From Allobosea caraganae (GTDB lineage Bacteria; Pseudomonadota; Alphaproteobacteria; Rhizobiales; Beijerinckiaceae), in NCBI RefSeq assembly GCF_003351345.1, contig NZ_QQTO01000037.1:433501-497500 (forward strand): 64,000 nucleotides of DNA. Direction: 5' to 3'. The notes beneath the pieces are model-generated. The model was not told the DNA's origin, ran no database searches, and saw only the letters and a list, made by a program, of their open reading frames with translations. Position 1 is the stretch's first letter. Every line of letters starts with the position of its first letter. The position numbers and the translations under genes were made by a program. Shown piece by piece: positions 31,840 through 40,800 of this stretch.

Positions 31840-33882
31840 ATGTCCTCACCATCTCTTCATGAAGCCGACATTCTCGTGATCGGCGGCAACCCCGGTGGCT
31901 GCGCCGCCGCGGTTTCGGCCGCACGCTCCGGCTGCAAAGTGATCCTGCTCGAGCCGACCAAGACGCTCGGCGGCATCAACGCCAACGGCGTCTTCGCCTT
32001 CGACGCCGCGACGCCGCAGGCGATGAGCGGCATCGCCGAAGAGATGGAAGAGCGCATCCGCGCCCATTACGAGCGGATCGGGCTGCATGACCCTCTCTTC
32101 ACCTCACGGCATGATCTGGTCTGGGAAAGTCACGTCGCGGCAACGGTGTGGGGCGAGTTCCTGGCGGCGACGCCTGGGGTGACCGTCCTGCTATCAGCGG
32201 TTCCGGTCGGCGTGACCATGGCAGGAGGGCGGATCCACGAGGTCCAATGGCTGCCGGCGAGCGATCCCAGCGGGAACGTCGCGGCCGGCGATACTCCGCG
32301 CAGTATCATCCGCGCCCGGCAAGTGATCGATGCCAGCTATGAGGGCGACGTCATGGCCTGGTCGGGAGCGCCCTATCGCATCGGGCGCGAGGCGCGCTCG
32401 TGGCAGGAGCCCCATGCCGGCGCGATCTATTCCAGCAACATGGAATACTCGCCCAGCGGCTACCTGCCGAACTCCATCCTGCCGGGCAGCACCGGCGAGG
32501 GCGATGGCCGCATCATGGCCTTTGCCTGTCGCCTCCATTGCCGAATCTACGACGATGTTTCCCCGGATGCGCCGCACCGGCTCCGACTGCCGCCGCCGGG
32601 CTACGACCCGAAAAACTACTCATGGGAGCCGGTCGGCCGAAACCCTGACGGATCGCCGGTCTATTTCAACACCATCTACGTATTGGTGAACGGTAAATTC
32701 CTGCTTAACCGGATGATCCGCGGCAATAATCTGGTCGGCCCCAACCGCGACTACATCCTGGCCCATCCCTTCGACCGCAAGCCGCTGCGGCAGGCCTTCA
32801 TCGACTACGCGCTGGGCTATCTCTACTTCGTGCAGACCGAAGGCGGCATGCCGGCGCTGGGCTTGGCCGATGACGAGTTCACCGATAATGACGGCATTCC
32901 CTACCAGATCTATGTGCGTGAAGCGCGCCGTCTCGAGGGTCTAGCGACCCTGACCGAGGCCGACGTCACGCCGTACATCGCGGGCGACGGCATCCGCCCG
33001 CCGGGGAAGCGGCACGCCATCGCGATCACCGACTGGACGCTGGAATCGCATGGCTGCGCCGACGATATCCCGGCCGGCTACAAAAGCCCCGAAGGCTGGT
33101 TGTTCAATCGGGTGACCCGCGCGCCCTTTCAAATCCCCTATGGCTGCCTGCTGCCGCAGGGCGTCGACAACCTGCTGGTATGCGGCGCGATCAGTGCGAC
33201 CCATATCGCCTTCAGCTCGGTGCGCGTCGAGTCGGCGCGGATCCAGACCGGGACCGCGGCGGGTATCGCCGCCAGCCTGGCGGTGCAGCGAGACTGCGCG
33301 CCGGTCGAGGTTCCGGTGGAAGAGCTTCAGCGCGCGCTGCTCGCCAGAGGCAGCAAGCTGAGCTATTTCGTCGATGTCGGCAGCGAGCACGCTCATTTCC
33401 GGGCGATCCAATGGGCGGCGCTGCGCGGCTTCGTCCCGCGGGACGAGCATTGGCGCTTCCTCCCCGACAACCCGATCGACTGGGCCGCGTTCGTCCAGGC
33501 CATCGTGGTGTGCCTGCGCTTGCCGGTAAGCGTCAGCGGGATTCATTTCGAGGGAATCGGGCCGCGGCATCCGAGCTTCGCTTATGCCGAAGCCCTTTAC
33601 GATCTCGGCACGCGGGCGGATGTCGACCTGTTCCGCGCCAGGGATCTGGTGAACGAGGACCCGCTTCAGGCCGTGCTGAGGCCGACCATGGGCCCACGCC
33701 TCATTCCCTTCGTGCCCGATGCTCCCGTCGCGACCCGCGAGGTCGAGCGCATGCTCGTGATGGTCGCGGTAATTCTCGGCGCGCCGACGGCCGCTCTCAC
33801 GAACCTGGCCGCGCAGTGCGACGCGGCCGCCTCGCCGTCTCGCGGACTCGTCTGCGCGATGCTGGAAACGCTCTGCCCGTGA
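31840..33882 (+). CDS. FAD-dependent oxidoreductase (FAD_oxidored family)
   Basis: A 680-residue flavoprotein. The Rossmann FAD-binding motif near the N-terminus is ILVIGGNPGGCAAAVSAARS followed by the acidic strand end VILLEP and the GGINANGVFAFD segment typical of the FAD_oxidored family. A second FAD contact, LLVCGAISATHIAFSSVRVE, lies near residues 445-465. The C-terminal 200 residues are helical. No signal peptide was seen. It is the first gene of a plus-strand unit with a BKACE and an ABC ATPase, divergent from the transporter operon. It probably oxidises the imported compound to a keto intermediate. Confidence 0.87.
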   Translation: MSSPSLHEADILVIGGNPGGCAAAVSAARSGCKVILLEPTKTLGGINANGVFAFDAATPQAMSGIAEEMEERIRAHYERIGLHDPLFTSRHDLVWESHVAATVWGEFLAATPGVTVLLSAVPVGVTMAGGRIHEVQWLPASDPSGNVAAGDTPRSIIRARQVIDASYEGDVMAWSGAPYRIGREARSWQEPHAGAIYSSNMEYSPSGYLPNSILPGSTGEGDGRIMAFACRLHCRIYDDVSPDAPHRLRLPPPGYDPKNYSWEPVGRNPDGSPVYFNTIYVLVNGKFLLNRMIRGNNLVGPNRDYILAHPFDRKPLRQAFIDYALGYLYFVQTEGGMPALGLADDEFTDNDGIPYQIYVREARRLEGLATLTEADVTPYIAGDGIRPPGKRHAIAITDWTLESHGCADDIPAGYKSPEGWLFNRVTRAPFQIPYGCLLPQGVDNLLVCGAISATHIAFSSVRVESARIQTGTAAGIAASLAVQRDCAPVEVPVEELQRALLARGSKLSYFVDVGSEHAHFRAIQWAALRGFVPRDEHWRFLPDNPIDWAAFVQAIVVCLRLPVSVSGIHFEGIGPRHPSFAYAEALYDLGTRADVDLFRARDLVNEDPLQAVLRPTMGPRLIPFVPDAPVATREVERMLVMVAVILGAPTAALTNLAAQCDAAASPSRGLVCAMLETLCP

Positions 33883-33910
33883 CGCGCTGTCGGAGGCATA
33901 TCGAGGAACC

Positions 33911-34744
33911 ATGATGAAGCCGTTGATCATCACCGCCGCGCTCACCGGTGCCGGGCCGCTCAAGACCCGCACGCCGCATTTGCCGGCCAGTCCCGCCGAG
34001 ATCGTTCAGGAGGCGCTGGCGGCCTGGCGCGCCGGAGCGGCGGTCGTGCATATTCACGCGAGAACCGAGCAGGGCGAGCCGACGGCCGATGTGGAGACGC
34101 ATCGCTGGATCGCGAGACAGATTCGCGACGCCGGCAGCGACGTCATCCTCAATTTCAGCGCCGGCGACGGTGGCGGACGCTTCGGCCATGAGGAGCGCCT
34201 CGGCCTGATGGATGCCGGTGCCGAAATGGTCTCCTACACGGCGAGTTCCTATAATAGCGGCGCGCGGCTCTATAACAGCTCGCCGGAATTTCTCGCCGCT
34301 GCGCGCGAGCGCATGGCCGCAGCCGGCGCAAGGCCCGAGATCGAAGTCCTCGACCTGGGATTTTGCGGCCGCATCACGAGGATGATCGCAGCGGGCGAGC
34401 TGCAGGCGCCATTCTACTGCCTGTTCGTCTTCGGGATCGACGGTGCCATGCCGGCCGATGAAGCGCTGCTCCCCATGTTGCTCCAGAGATTGCCCAAGGA
34501 GGTGGAATGGGGGATCGCCTGCGCCGCGGAACATGCGAAGTTTCTGACGATGCAGATGATGGCCTTCGCCAATGGCGGGCATATCCGCACGGGTCTGGAG
34601 GACCAGGCCTATCTCTGGAGCGGGCGCCTCGCGGAGAGCAACGCCCAGCTGGTCGAGCAATGGGTCAGTTCCGCCGCAACCTGGGGGCGCCCTGTTGCAA
34701 CAGCGTCCGTCGCCCGTGACATGCTCGGCCTCAGGCCGCTCTAG
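33911..34744 (+). CDS. BKACE family (DUF849) beta-keto acid cleavage enzyme
   Basis: A 277-residue BKACE protein, shorter than the copy at 13.1 kb. Zinc ligands are H47 and H49 in VHIHARTEQG and E230 in HIRTGLEDQAY, matching the family reference positions. It would split a beta-keto acid using acetyl-CoA. It lies 28 bases after the FAD oxidoreductase and 29 before the ABC ATPase. The oxidation-then-cleavage order suggests a hydroxy or amino acid is oxidised to a beta-keto acid and then cleaved; this is inference. Confidence 0.9.
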   Translation: MMKPLIITAALTGAGPLKTRTPHLPASPAEIVQEALAAWRAGAAVVHIHARTEQGEPTADVETHRWIARQIRDAGSDVILNFSAGDGGGRFGHEERLGLMDAGAEMVSYTASSYNSGARLYNSSPEFLAAARERMAAAGARPEIEVLDLGFCGRITRMIAAGELQAPFYCLFVFGIDGAMPADEALLPMLLQRLPKEVEWGIACAAEHAKFLTMQMMAFANGGHIRTGLEDQAYLWSGRLAESNAQLVEQWVSSAATWGRPVATASVARDMLGLRPL

Positions 34745-34773
34745 AAGGCTTCGCCACGAAAGCCCTTGCCATC

Positions 34774-35595
34774 ATGAACGCATCCTCAGCCATCGACGCA
34801 CCGGCCGGTTCCGCGAGCCAAGGCCCGGCGCGCATCATGCTCAAGCACGTCTCCAAGACGTTCGAGGTGAACGGCAAAAGCATGCCCGCCCTGGAATCGG
34901 TGGATCTCGAGGTGGCGGCAGGAACCTTCACGGCCCTTGTCGGACCGTCCGGTTGCGGAAAATCGACCGTGCTGAACATGGTCGCGGGTCTCTTCGCGCC
35001 GTCATCGGGCGAAGTTCTCTACGATGGACACGTCGTCACGCGCCTCAACCATCAGGTTGGGTACATGACGCAAAAGGATACGCTGCTGCCTTGGCGAACC
35101 GTGCGCGACAACATCGCGCTGCCGCTGGAAATGAAGAGGCGAGACATCAATCAAAAGGACCGCGGAGAGCGCGTGGCGGACATGATCGAGCTCGTCGGCC
35201 TGAAGGGCTTTGGCGAGCACTTTCCCGCCCAGCTTTCCGGCGGCATGCGAAAGCGTGTCCAGCTAGCCAGAATGCTGGTCTACCGTCCCGAGACCCTGCT
35301 CATGGACGAGCCTTTCGCCGCGCTGGATGCGCAAATGCGGACTGTGATGCATGGCGAATTGATGCGCCTGACGGAGTTGCAGCGCGCGACGGTGATTTTC
35401 GTCACGCATGATCTCGCGGAAGCGATCACGCTGGCCGACAAGGTCGCCGTCTTCACCGGCAGGCCGGGCCGCATCAAACTGCAGCGCGACATTCCAATTG
35501 CGAGGCCACGGGACCCGTTCAAGGTTCGGTTCGACGATGCCGTCGCTGGCATCCAGGAGGAACTCTGGGATCAATTGAGGGAGGAGTTGCAGTAG
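34774..35595 (+). CDS. Taurine/nitrate/sulfonate-type ABC transporter ATPase
   Basis: A 273-residue SsuB/TauB-type ATPase. Walker A GPSGCGKST, Q-loop region MTQKDTLLPWRT, signature LSGGMRKRVQLAR, Walker B TLLMDEPFAALD and H-loop VTHDLAEA are all intact. The receptor and two permeases it should serve are on the opposite strand at 29.0-31.6 kb, with the oxidoreductase and BKACE genes in between. The C-terminal RPRDPFKVRFD stretch is usual for this group. Confidence 0.93.
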   Translation: MNASSAIDAPAGSASQGPARIMLKHVSKTFEVNGKSMPALESVDLEVAAGTFTALVGPSGCGKSTVLNMVAGLFAPSSGEVLYDGHVVTRLNHQVGYMTQKDTLLPWRTVRDNIALPLEMKRRDINQKDRGERVADMIELVGLKGFGEHFPAQLSGGMRKRVQLARMLVYRPETLLMDEPFAALDAQMRTVMHGELMRLTELQRATVIFVTHDLAEAITLADKVAVFTGRPGRIKLQRDIPIARPRDPFKVRFDDAVAGIQEELWDQLREELQ

Positions 35596-35862
35596 GCCGG
35601 GCCGAAGCCTGCCGTGATGCGATCGATCACGACCTGCCACTGCTTTGCCATCCAGCGCGATTGGAGCTTCGGCAAATTTTGATCTGACCCTGTTTTCTGA
35701 ATCGCCGGACGATAGAGTTCTCCAGCCCTTGTCTATCGCCGCCTGGGTCAAAATGTGGACATGGTTGGAGAGGGTTCATATCTACCGACCGATAGATAAC
35801 TGCGTGGAATCCGGCCGGGCGGCGAGTTGGCGGCTGCGATTGATCAGCAGTGAGGTGATGGC

Positions 35863-36036
35863 ATGAAAATCTTGCTGGCACTGCCCTTTATTGGACTGCT
35901 CTGGGTCCCGTTTTACAATTTCCGAAGTCCGGAACTGTTTGGGTTCCCGTTTTTCTATTGGTATCAGCTTGCCTGGGTACCCATAACCGCCGTGCTTACA
36001 TGGCTCGTTTACCGGACTTACCCCAATGAAGACTGA
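35863..36036 (+). CDS. DUF3311 small membrane protein (symporter companion)
   Basis: A 57-residue protein with two hydrophobic segments (MKILLALPFIGLLWVPFYNF and YWYQLAWVPITAVLTWLVYR). Its shape matches DUF3311 proteins that accompany sodium:solute symporters. The start has GTGAGGTG upstream. Its last 11 bases overlap the start of the symporter gene at 36026, which supports translational coupling and a role as a small subunit or assembly factor. Confidence 0.85.
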   Translation: MKILLALPFIGLLWVPFYNFRSPELFGFPFFYWYQLAWVPITAVLTWLVYRTYPNED

Positions 36037-37504
36037 TCTCAATATACCTGCCCTCGCAGTCTTCATCTTTTTCTTCGCCTTGGTCACAGTGATGGGTTTC
36101 ATGGCTGCGCGCTGGCAGCAACCGAAATCCATGGCGTCGTTGGACGAGTGGGGATTGGGTGGAAGGCAGTTTGGAACCTGGATCACGTGGTTTTTGGTGG
36201 GCGGGGATTTCTATACCGCTTACACGGTCATCGCTGTGCCGGCGCTGGTCTATTCGGTTGGGGCCTATGGCTTCTTCGCACTGCCTTACACGATCATCGT
36301 CTACCCGTTTGTCTTCTTGGTGATGCCACGCCTTTGGCAGGTCGCCAAAGACAACGGGTACGTCACTGCTGCCGACGTGGTGCATGGTCGCTATGCGTCG
36401 CGAACGCTCGAAGCAGCGGTGGCAATCACGGGGGTGCTTGCGACCATGCCCTACATTGCCCTGCAGCTCATCGGCATGGCAGCGGCGATCAAAGCGCTTG
36501 GGTTCGAGGGTGAATGGCCCCTGGTCGCCGCTTTCGTGGTGCTTGCGCTCTACACCTACTCGTCCGGGCTTCGTGCCCCTGCGCTGATCGCGTTCGTCAA
36601 AGACATCATGATCTACATTGTCGTGCTGACCGCGGTCTCATTTATCCCGGGCAAGCTCGGGGGATATGGGGCGGTCTTCACCGCTGCGGAGGAGGCATTC
36701 AAGGCGAAAGGCTCCGGCGGCATTCTTCTCCAGCCGGACCAATACGTAGCCTATGCCAGCCTGGCGCTCGGGTCGGCTCTCGCGGCGTTTATGTACCCCC
36801 ACACACTTACGGGGATTTTCGCCAGCCGCAGCGCAACGACCATTCGCAAGAACGCGGCGCTGCTGCCAGCCTACACCCTGATGCTGGGCCTCCTCGCGCT
36901 CCTGGGCTACATGGGGCATGCGGCGCATCTGAAACTGACGAGCAACAATGACGTTGTCCCGGCATTGTTTCAAACGCTGTTCCCGGATTGGTTTGCAGGC
37001 TTTGCCTTTGCGGCCCTCGCCATTGGCGCCCTGGTGCCGGCTGCCGTGATGAGCATCGGCGCTTCCAACCTGTTCACGCGCAATTTCTGGAAGGCCTACG
37101 TCAATCCGGCAGTGACGCCAAAGCAGGAGGCGGGTGTTGCGAAAATTACGTCGCTGGTCGTCAAGTTCGGCGCGCTGCTGGTGATCATCTACCTGCCGAC
37201 CCAGTTCGCGCTCGATCTTCAGCTTCTGGGTGGACTTTGGATCTTGCAAACCCTGCCTGCTTTGATCTTCGGCCTGTTTACGCGGTGGTTCACAGCGCCT
37301 GCCCTCCTGGCAGGCTGGGTGGTCGGCCTCGTTGGCGGGACCTATGTGACGTGGACCGACGGATTGAAGCCCCTGCACTTGGTGTCGGCGGCAGGCTTTT
37401 CGGCGACCGTCTACGTCGGCCTGCTGGCTCTGGCTGCCAACATTATCGTCGCTTGCGTCGTCAATCTCCTCGTGCGGCCGAAGCAGGTCACGCAGGCTGC
37501 CTAA
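36026..37504 (+). CDS. Sodium:solute symporter family transporter
   Basis: A 492-residue symporter of the SSS family with about 13 transmembrane helices. Typical segments are ASLDEWGLGGRQFGTWITWF, YVTAADVVHGRYASRTLEAA and ALAIGALVPAAVMSIGASNL. The arrangement with a DUF3311 partner is seen for MctP-type monocarboxylate and related transporters. Base composition is a little lower in GC than the flanking genes. Substrate is likely a small organic acid, but the sequence alone does not settle it. Confidence 0.9.
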   Translation: MKTDLNIPALAVFIFFFALVTVMGFMAARWQQPKSMASLDEWGLGGRQFGTWITWFLVGGDFYTAYTVIAVPALVYSVGAYGFFALPYTIIVYPFVFLVMPRLWQVAKDNGYVTAADVVHGRYASRTLEAAVAITGVLATMPYIALQLIGMAAAIKALGFEGEWPLVAAFVVLALYTYSSGLRAPALIAFVKDIMIYIVVLTAVSFIPGKLGGYGAVFTAAEEAFKAKGSGGILLQPDQYVAYASLALGSALAAFMYPHTLTGIFASRSATTIRKNAALLPAYTLMLGLLALLGYMGHAAHLKLTSNNDVVPALFQTLFPDWFAGFAFAALAIGALVPAAVMSIGASNLFTRNFWKAYVNPAVTPKQEAGVAKITSLVVKFGALLVIIYLPTQFALDLQLLGGLWILQTLPALIFGLFTRWFTAPALLAGWVVGLVGGTYVTWTDGLKPLHLVSAAGFSATVYVGLLALAANIIVACVVNLLVRPKQVTQAA

Positions 37505-37870
37505 GCGGCATCAGCCCTAGCATGGCCCACCCTGCCAGGGTCCCTTCCGCCAAGGCGCCTCCTGCCAAGCGCGGTCGGGTATGAGCTCGGCTGCGACCTT
37601 CCGATAACATTCTTGGCGGCCGCGAGGACACAATCGGAGGACAGCGCGAGGCGATCGAGATGCTGATCCGCGACCTGGCGAGCATGGCATTGATGCGGAG
37701 AGGAAGATCTCGCGGAACTCCTCGCGGGGGCGAGCTGCTCGGTTTCGATGCGCTGCAGAACCATGATCGGCGACAAAGCGGGCGCCGGGAAACCGCAGGC
37801 GGGCCTTTTCGTTTCTACTCAGCGGTGCCCGCCAAAACAGCGACCCCAGCCATGCTGGCTCGGGTTCAGA
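37505..37870. other. Intergenic region between convergent symporter and autotransporter genes
   Basis: These 366 bases hold only short frames without ribosome sites. No perfect terminator hairpin is evident; a weak GC-rich segment followed by CCTTTTCGTTT occurs near 37800-37820. The middle (about 37640-37740) has codon-like composition and may be decayed coding sequence, but no family is recognised. Confidence 0.4.
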
Positions 37871-40800
37871 TCAGAACCTGAGTTCGAACCTGCCCTTGAA
37901 CTCCTGCTCCTGGACGAGGCGGCCGAACTGGCCGGAGTAGCTGACGCCGATCAGGCTGTCGGTGCCGAGCTGCCAATCAAGTCCCAAGCCGGCGACGAGG
38001 GCCGAACGATCGACCGGGACGCTCTCGACCGCGAACCGAGACAGTGTCGGACTCTCGCGGAAGGCCAGCAGCGCCCCCTGATCGACGTCGCCGAAGGCGC
38101 CGCGCCAGGCCAGCGTCGCGCGCAGTATCGGCGAGCCGACGCCGCCGATGCCGAAGTCGGGGAGCCTGGCATCCAGGCGCAGGCCGATGGTCGTCATCGC
38201 GATGTCGTAGTCGCGCGCGCTGGCCGCCAGCGCCGCCAGACCGCCGCTCTCTGTGAAGGCATCCGTGCTGATGCGGATGGCCGCTGCGTTGACGAACGGT
38301 TCGATCCCCATGTTGGCGCCGATCGGGATGCGGTAGGCCCCTTCCGCAAAGGCCTGCACTGTCGAAGCGTCGTATTTGGCCGTCGCATGGTCGGAGACGC
38401 TTGCGACGTTGATCGCCCGGTTCGTCGACACCTGCGACCCCGCATACAGCGCGCCGCCCGAGAGGCTGAAGGCGCCGAAATTGGCGCCCGCGTAGAGTGC
38501 GCCGAAGACGCTCTGCGTTGAGCCCTGCGACAGCCGCGCATCCACGTCGAACGACGAGGCGACATAGCCGCCCGCCGCACCGACCCGGAGGCCGTTGCCG
38601 ACAGTCGCATCGCCACCGAGCACGAAGCCGCCCGCCGAGCGATCGACGGAGGCTGTCCCGGCGTTGCTGCGACTGTTGCCCCAGCCGCCAAAGCCCTGAC
38701 CCCAGACGCCGAAGCCATTGGCCGGCGACGCGAGCGGCCTGACTCCCGTCGTCGCCGTGCCGGCCGGGGCAGGACCCTGGAAGCTCAGGCTGCGCAGACG
38801 GCCGAAGACGGCCTCGCGCATCATCGTCGCCTCGCTATAGAGGGTCGGGATCGCGGCCGCATGGATCTCTCCGGAGAGCAGGTCGAAGCCGGCTCGGGCC
38901 TGCGGCGCCGAGCTGAACAGCACCTCGCGGTAGACCGGGTTTCCCAGGCCGAGCGCCTGTACGGCCTCGGCGACGCCCGCCTGATTGGGCGTGAGAGCAG
39001 CGGCACTGAACGGGCGATCGTTGCGCGCCAGCGTCAGATAGACGTTGGCGGGGTCATAGCTCAGTCGCGGCGTGAGGAACGCCAGGTTGGTGAACACCGT
39101 GCCGAACTGGCCCGAGATGCCGCCGGACGCCGACAGGATCGTGTAGTTGGTCTGCGCCTGGTAGTCGCCCGCCTCGGCCAGCACCGAGACGGTGGCGCCG
39201 CCCAGCGTTGCCGGGCCGGTGGCGGTGACGCGGTCGCTCTGGCCGGCGGCGTTGACTTCGACGGAGTAGACCGAGCCCGGGGCGAAGCTGGCGGGACCCG
39301 CTATGGTCAAGGCGCCGATCGAGTTGCCGGGCGCCAATGTGCCGGCGTTGGCGACGACCAGGCCGCCGACAGTGCCGTTGCCGCCGAGCCTGGCGCCGTT
39401 CAACACCGTCACCGTCGAGTTCGCGAGGCTGCCGTTGACCGACAGCGTGCCGGCCGCGATCGTGGTCGGGCCGGACAACGCACTGATCCCGGTGAGGTTG
39501 AGGTTGCCGCCGCCTTGCAGGGCGAGCGTGCCGGAGCCGGAGATGGCGCCGCCATAGACGGCCTGCGCCAGCTGCGCCGAGGGTTCGGCGAAGACCAGCG
39601 CGCCGTTGTTGGCGATGGCATTGCCGAGGCCGAACGCCGCCGCCGCGCCCTGCAACGTGCCCGAGGCGATGGTCACGGCGCCCGAGAAGCCGCCATTCGC
39701 GCCGTTGAGCTGGGTCGTGCCGGAGCCCGACGAGGTCAACCCGCCCGCTCCCGCGATGGTGCCGGCGATGATGAAGATGGTGCCGTTGTTATCGAAGCCG
39801 CCCGGGCCGGACAGCGCAATCGGCGTGGGCAGCGTGATATTCGGTGCTCCGGCCTGTAACCCGCCGCCGTCGAGGGTGAGCCCGCCGCTGCCCAGCGCGC
39901 CGTCGCCGCCGATCGACAGCGTACCGCCCGTCAGCGATGTGCCGCCGCTATAGGTGTTCGTGCCCGTGAGCGAGACCGTGCCGGGGCCGGTCATGTTCAC
40001 GCCGGCGGCGCCCATCAGCGTGGCCGAGATCGCGCCCGACTGGAACTGGTAGGAACTCGCCATCAGCGTGCCGTTCGCCACCGTGCCCTCGTTCAGCGTG
40101 AAGGCGCCGGTGGTCAGTTGCGAGCCTGCGAGATCGAGCATGCCGCCGGTGACGGTGAAGGGCGCCGACGTCGGCGCGAACGAGCCGCCGGGCGCCAACG
40201 TCAACACACCGGCGGTGATCAGCGTGCCGCCGGTGTAGGTGTTGGCGCCACCCAGCGTCATCGTTCCGCTGCCGGCCTTGATGAACGAGCCGCCGCCGGA
40301 GATGACGCCGGAAAACAGCGTCGAGAGGTTGTCGAGACCGGCCGTCAGCGTGCCGGAGCCGCCGGTGCCGTCCGTGGTGAGGTTGCCCGCGCCGGAGAGC
40401 GAACCGATCGCCTGGTCGTAGCCGTTAAGTGCCAGCGAGGCCTCGCTTGCCAGGCCGTAGGCCGACGCGGATGACAGCACGTTCGCAGCGCCCGCCTGCA
40501 GGGTGCCCTGCGCGATGCCGGTGGCGCCGCTGTAGCTGCTCGCGCCCGAGACGGCGAGCGTGCCGGCGCCCTGCTTGGTCAGCCCGCCGTCCCCGCCGGC
40601 TGCGCCCGACAGAGCAAGGGTGGTGCCGGCGGCCGTGTCGATGGTCGCACCCGAGGCGTCGAACGTCAGCGTCCGCGCCGAACTGAAACTCGCCGTCGTC
40701 GCCAGCCTGCCGCCATCGAAGGCGAGCCCACCCGAGGCATCGCCCAGATTGGCATCGGCCGCGACCTGCACCATGCCGCCGTCGAGGAACGTCCCGCCGG

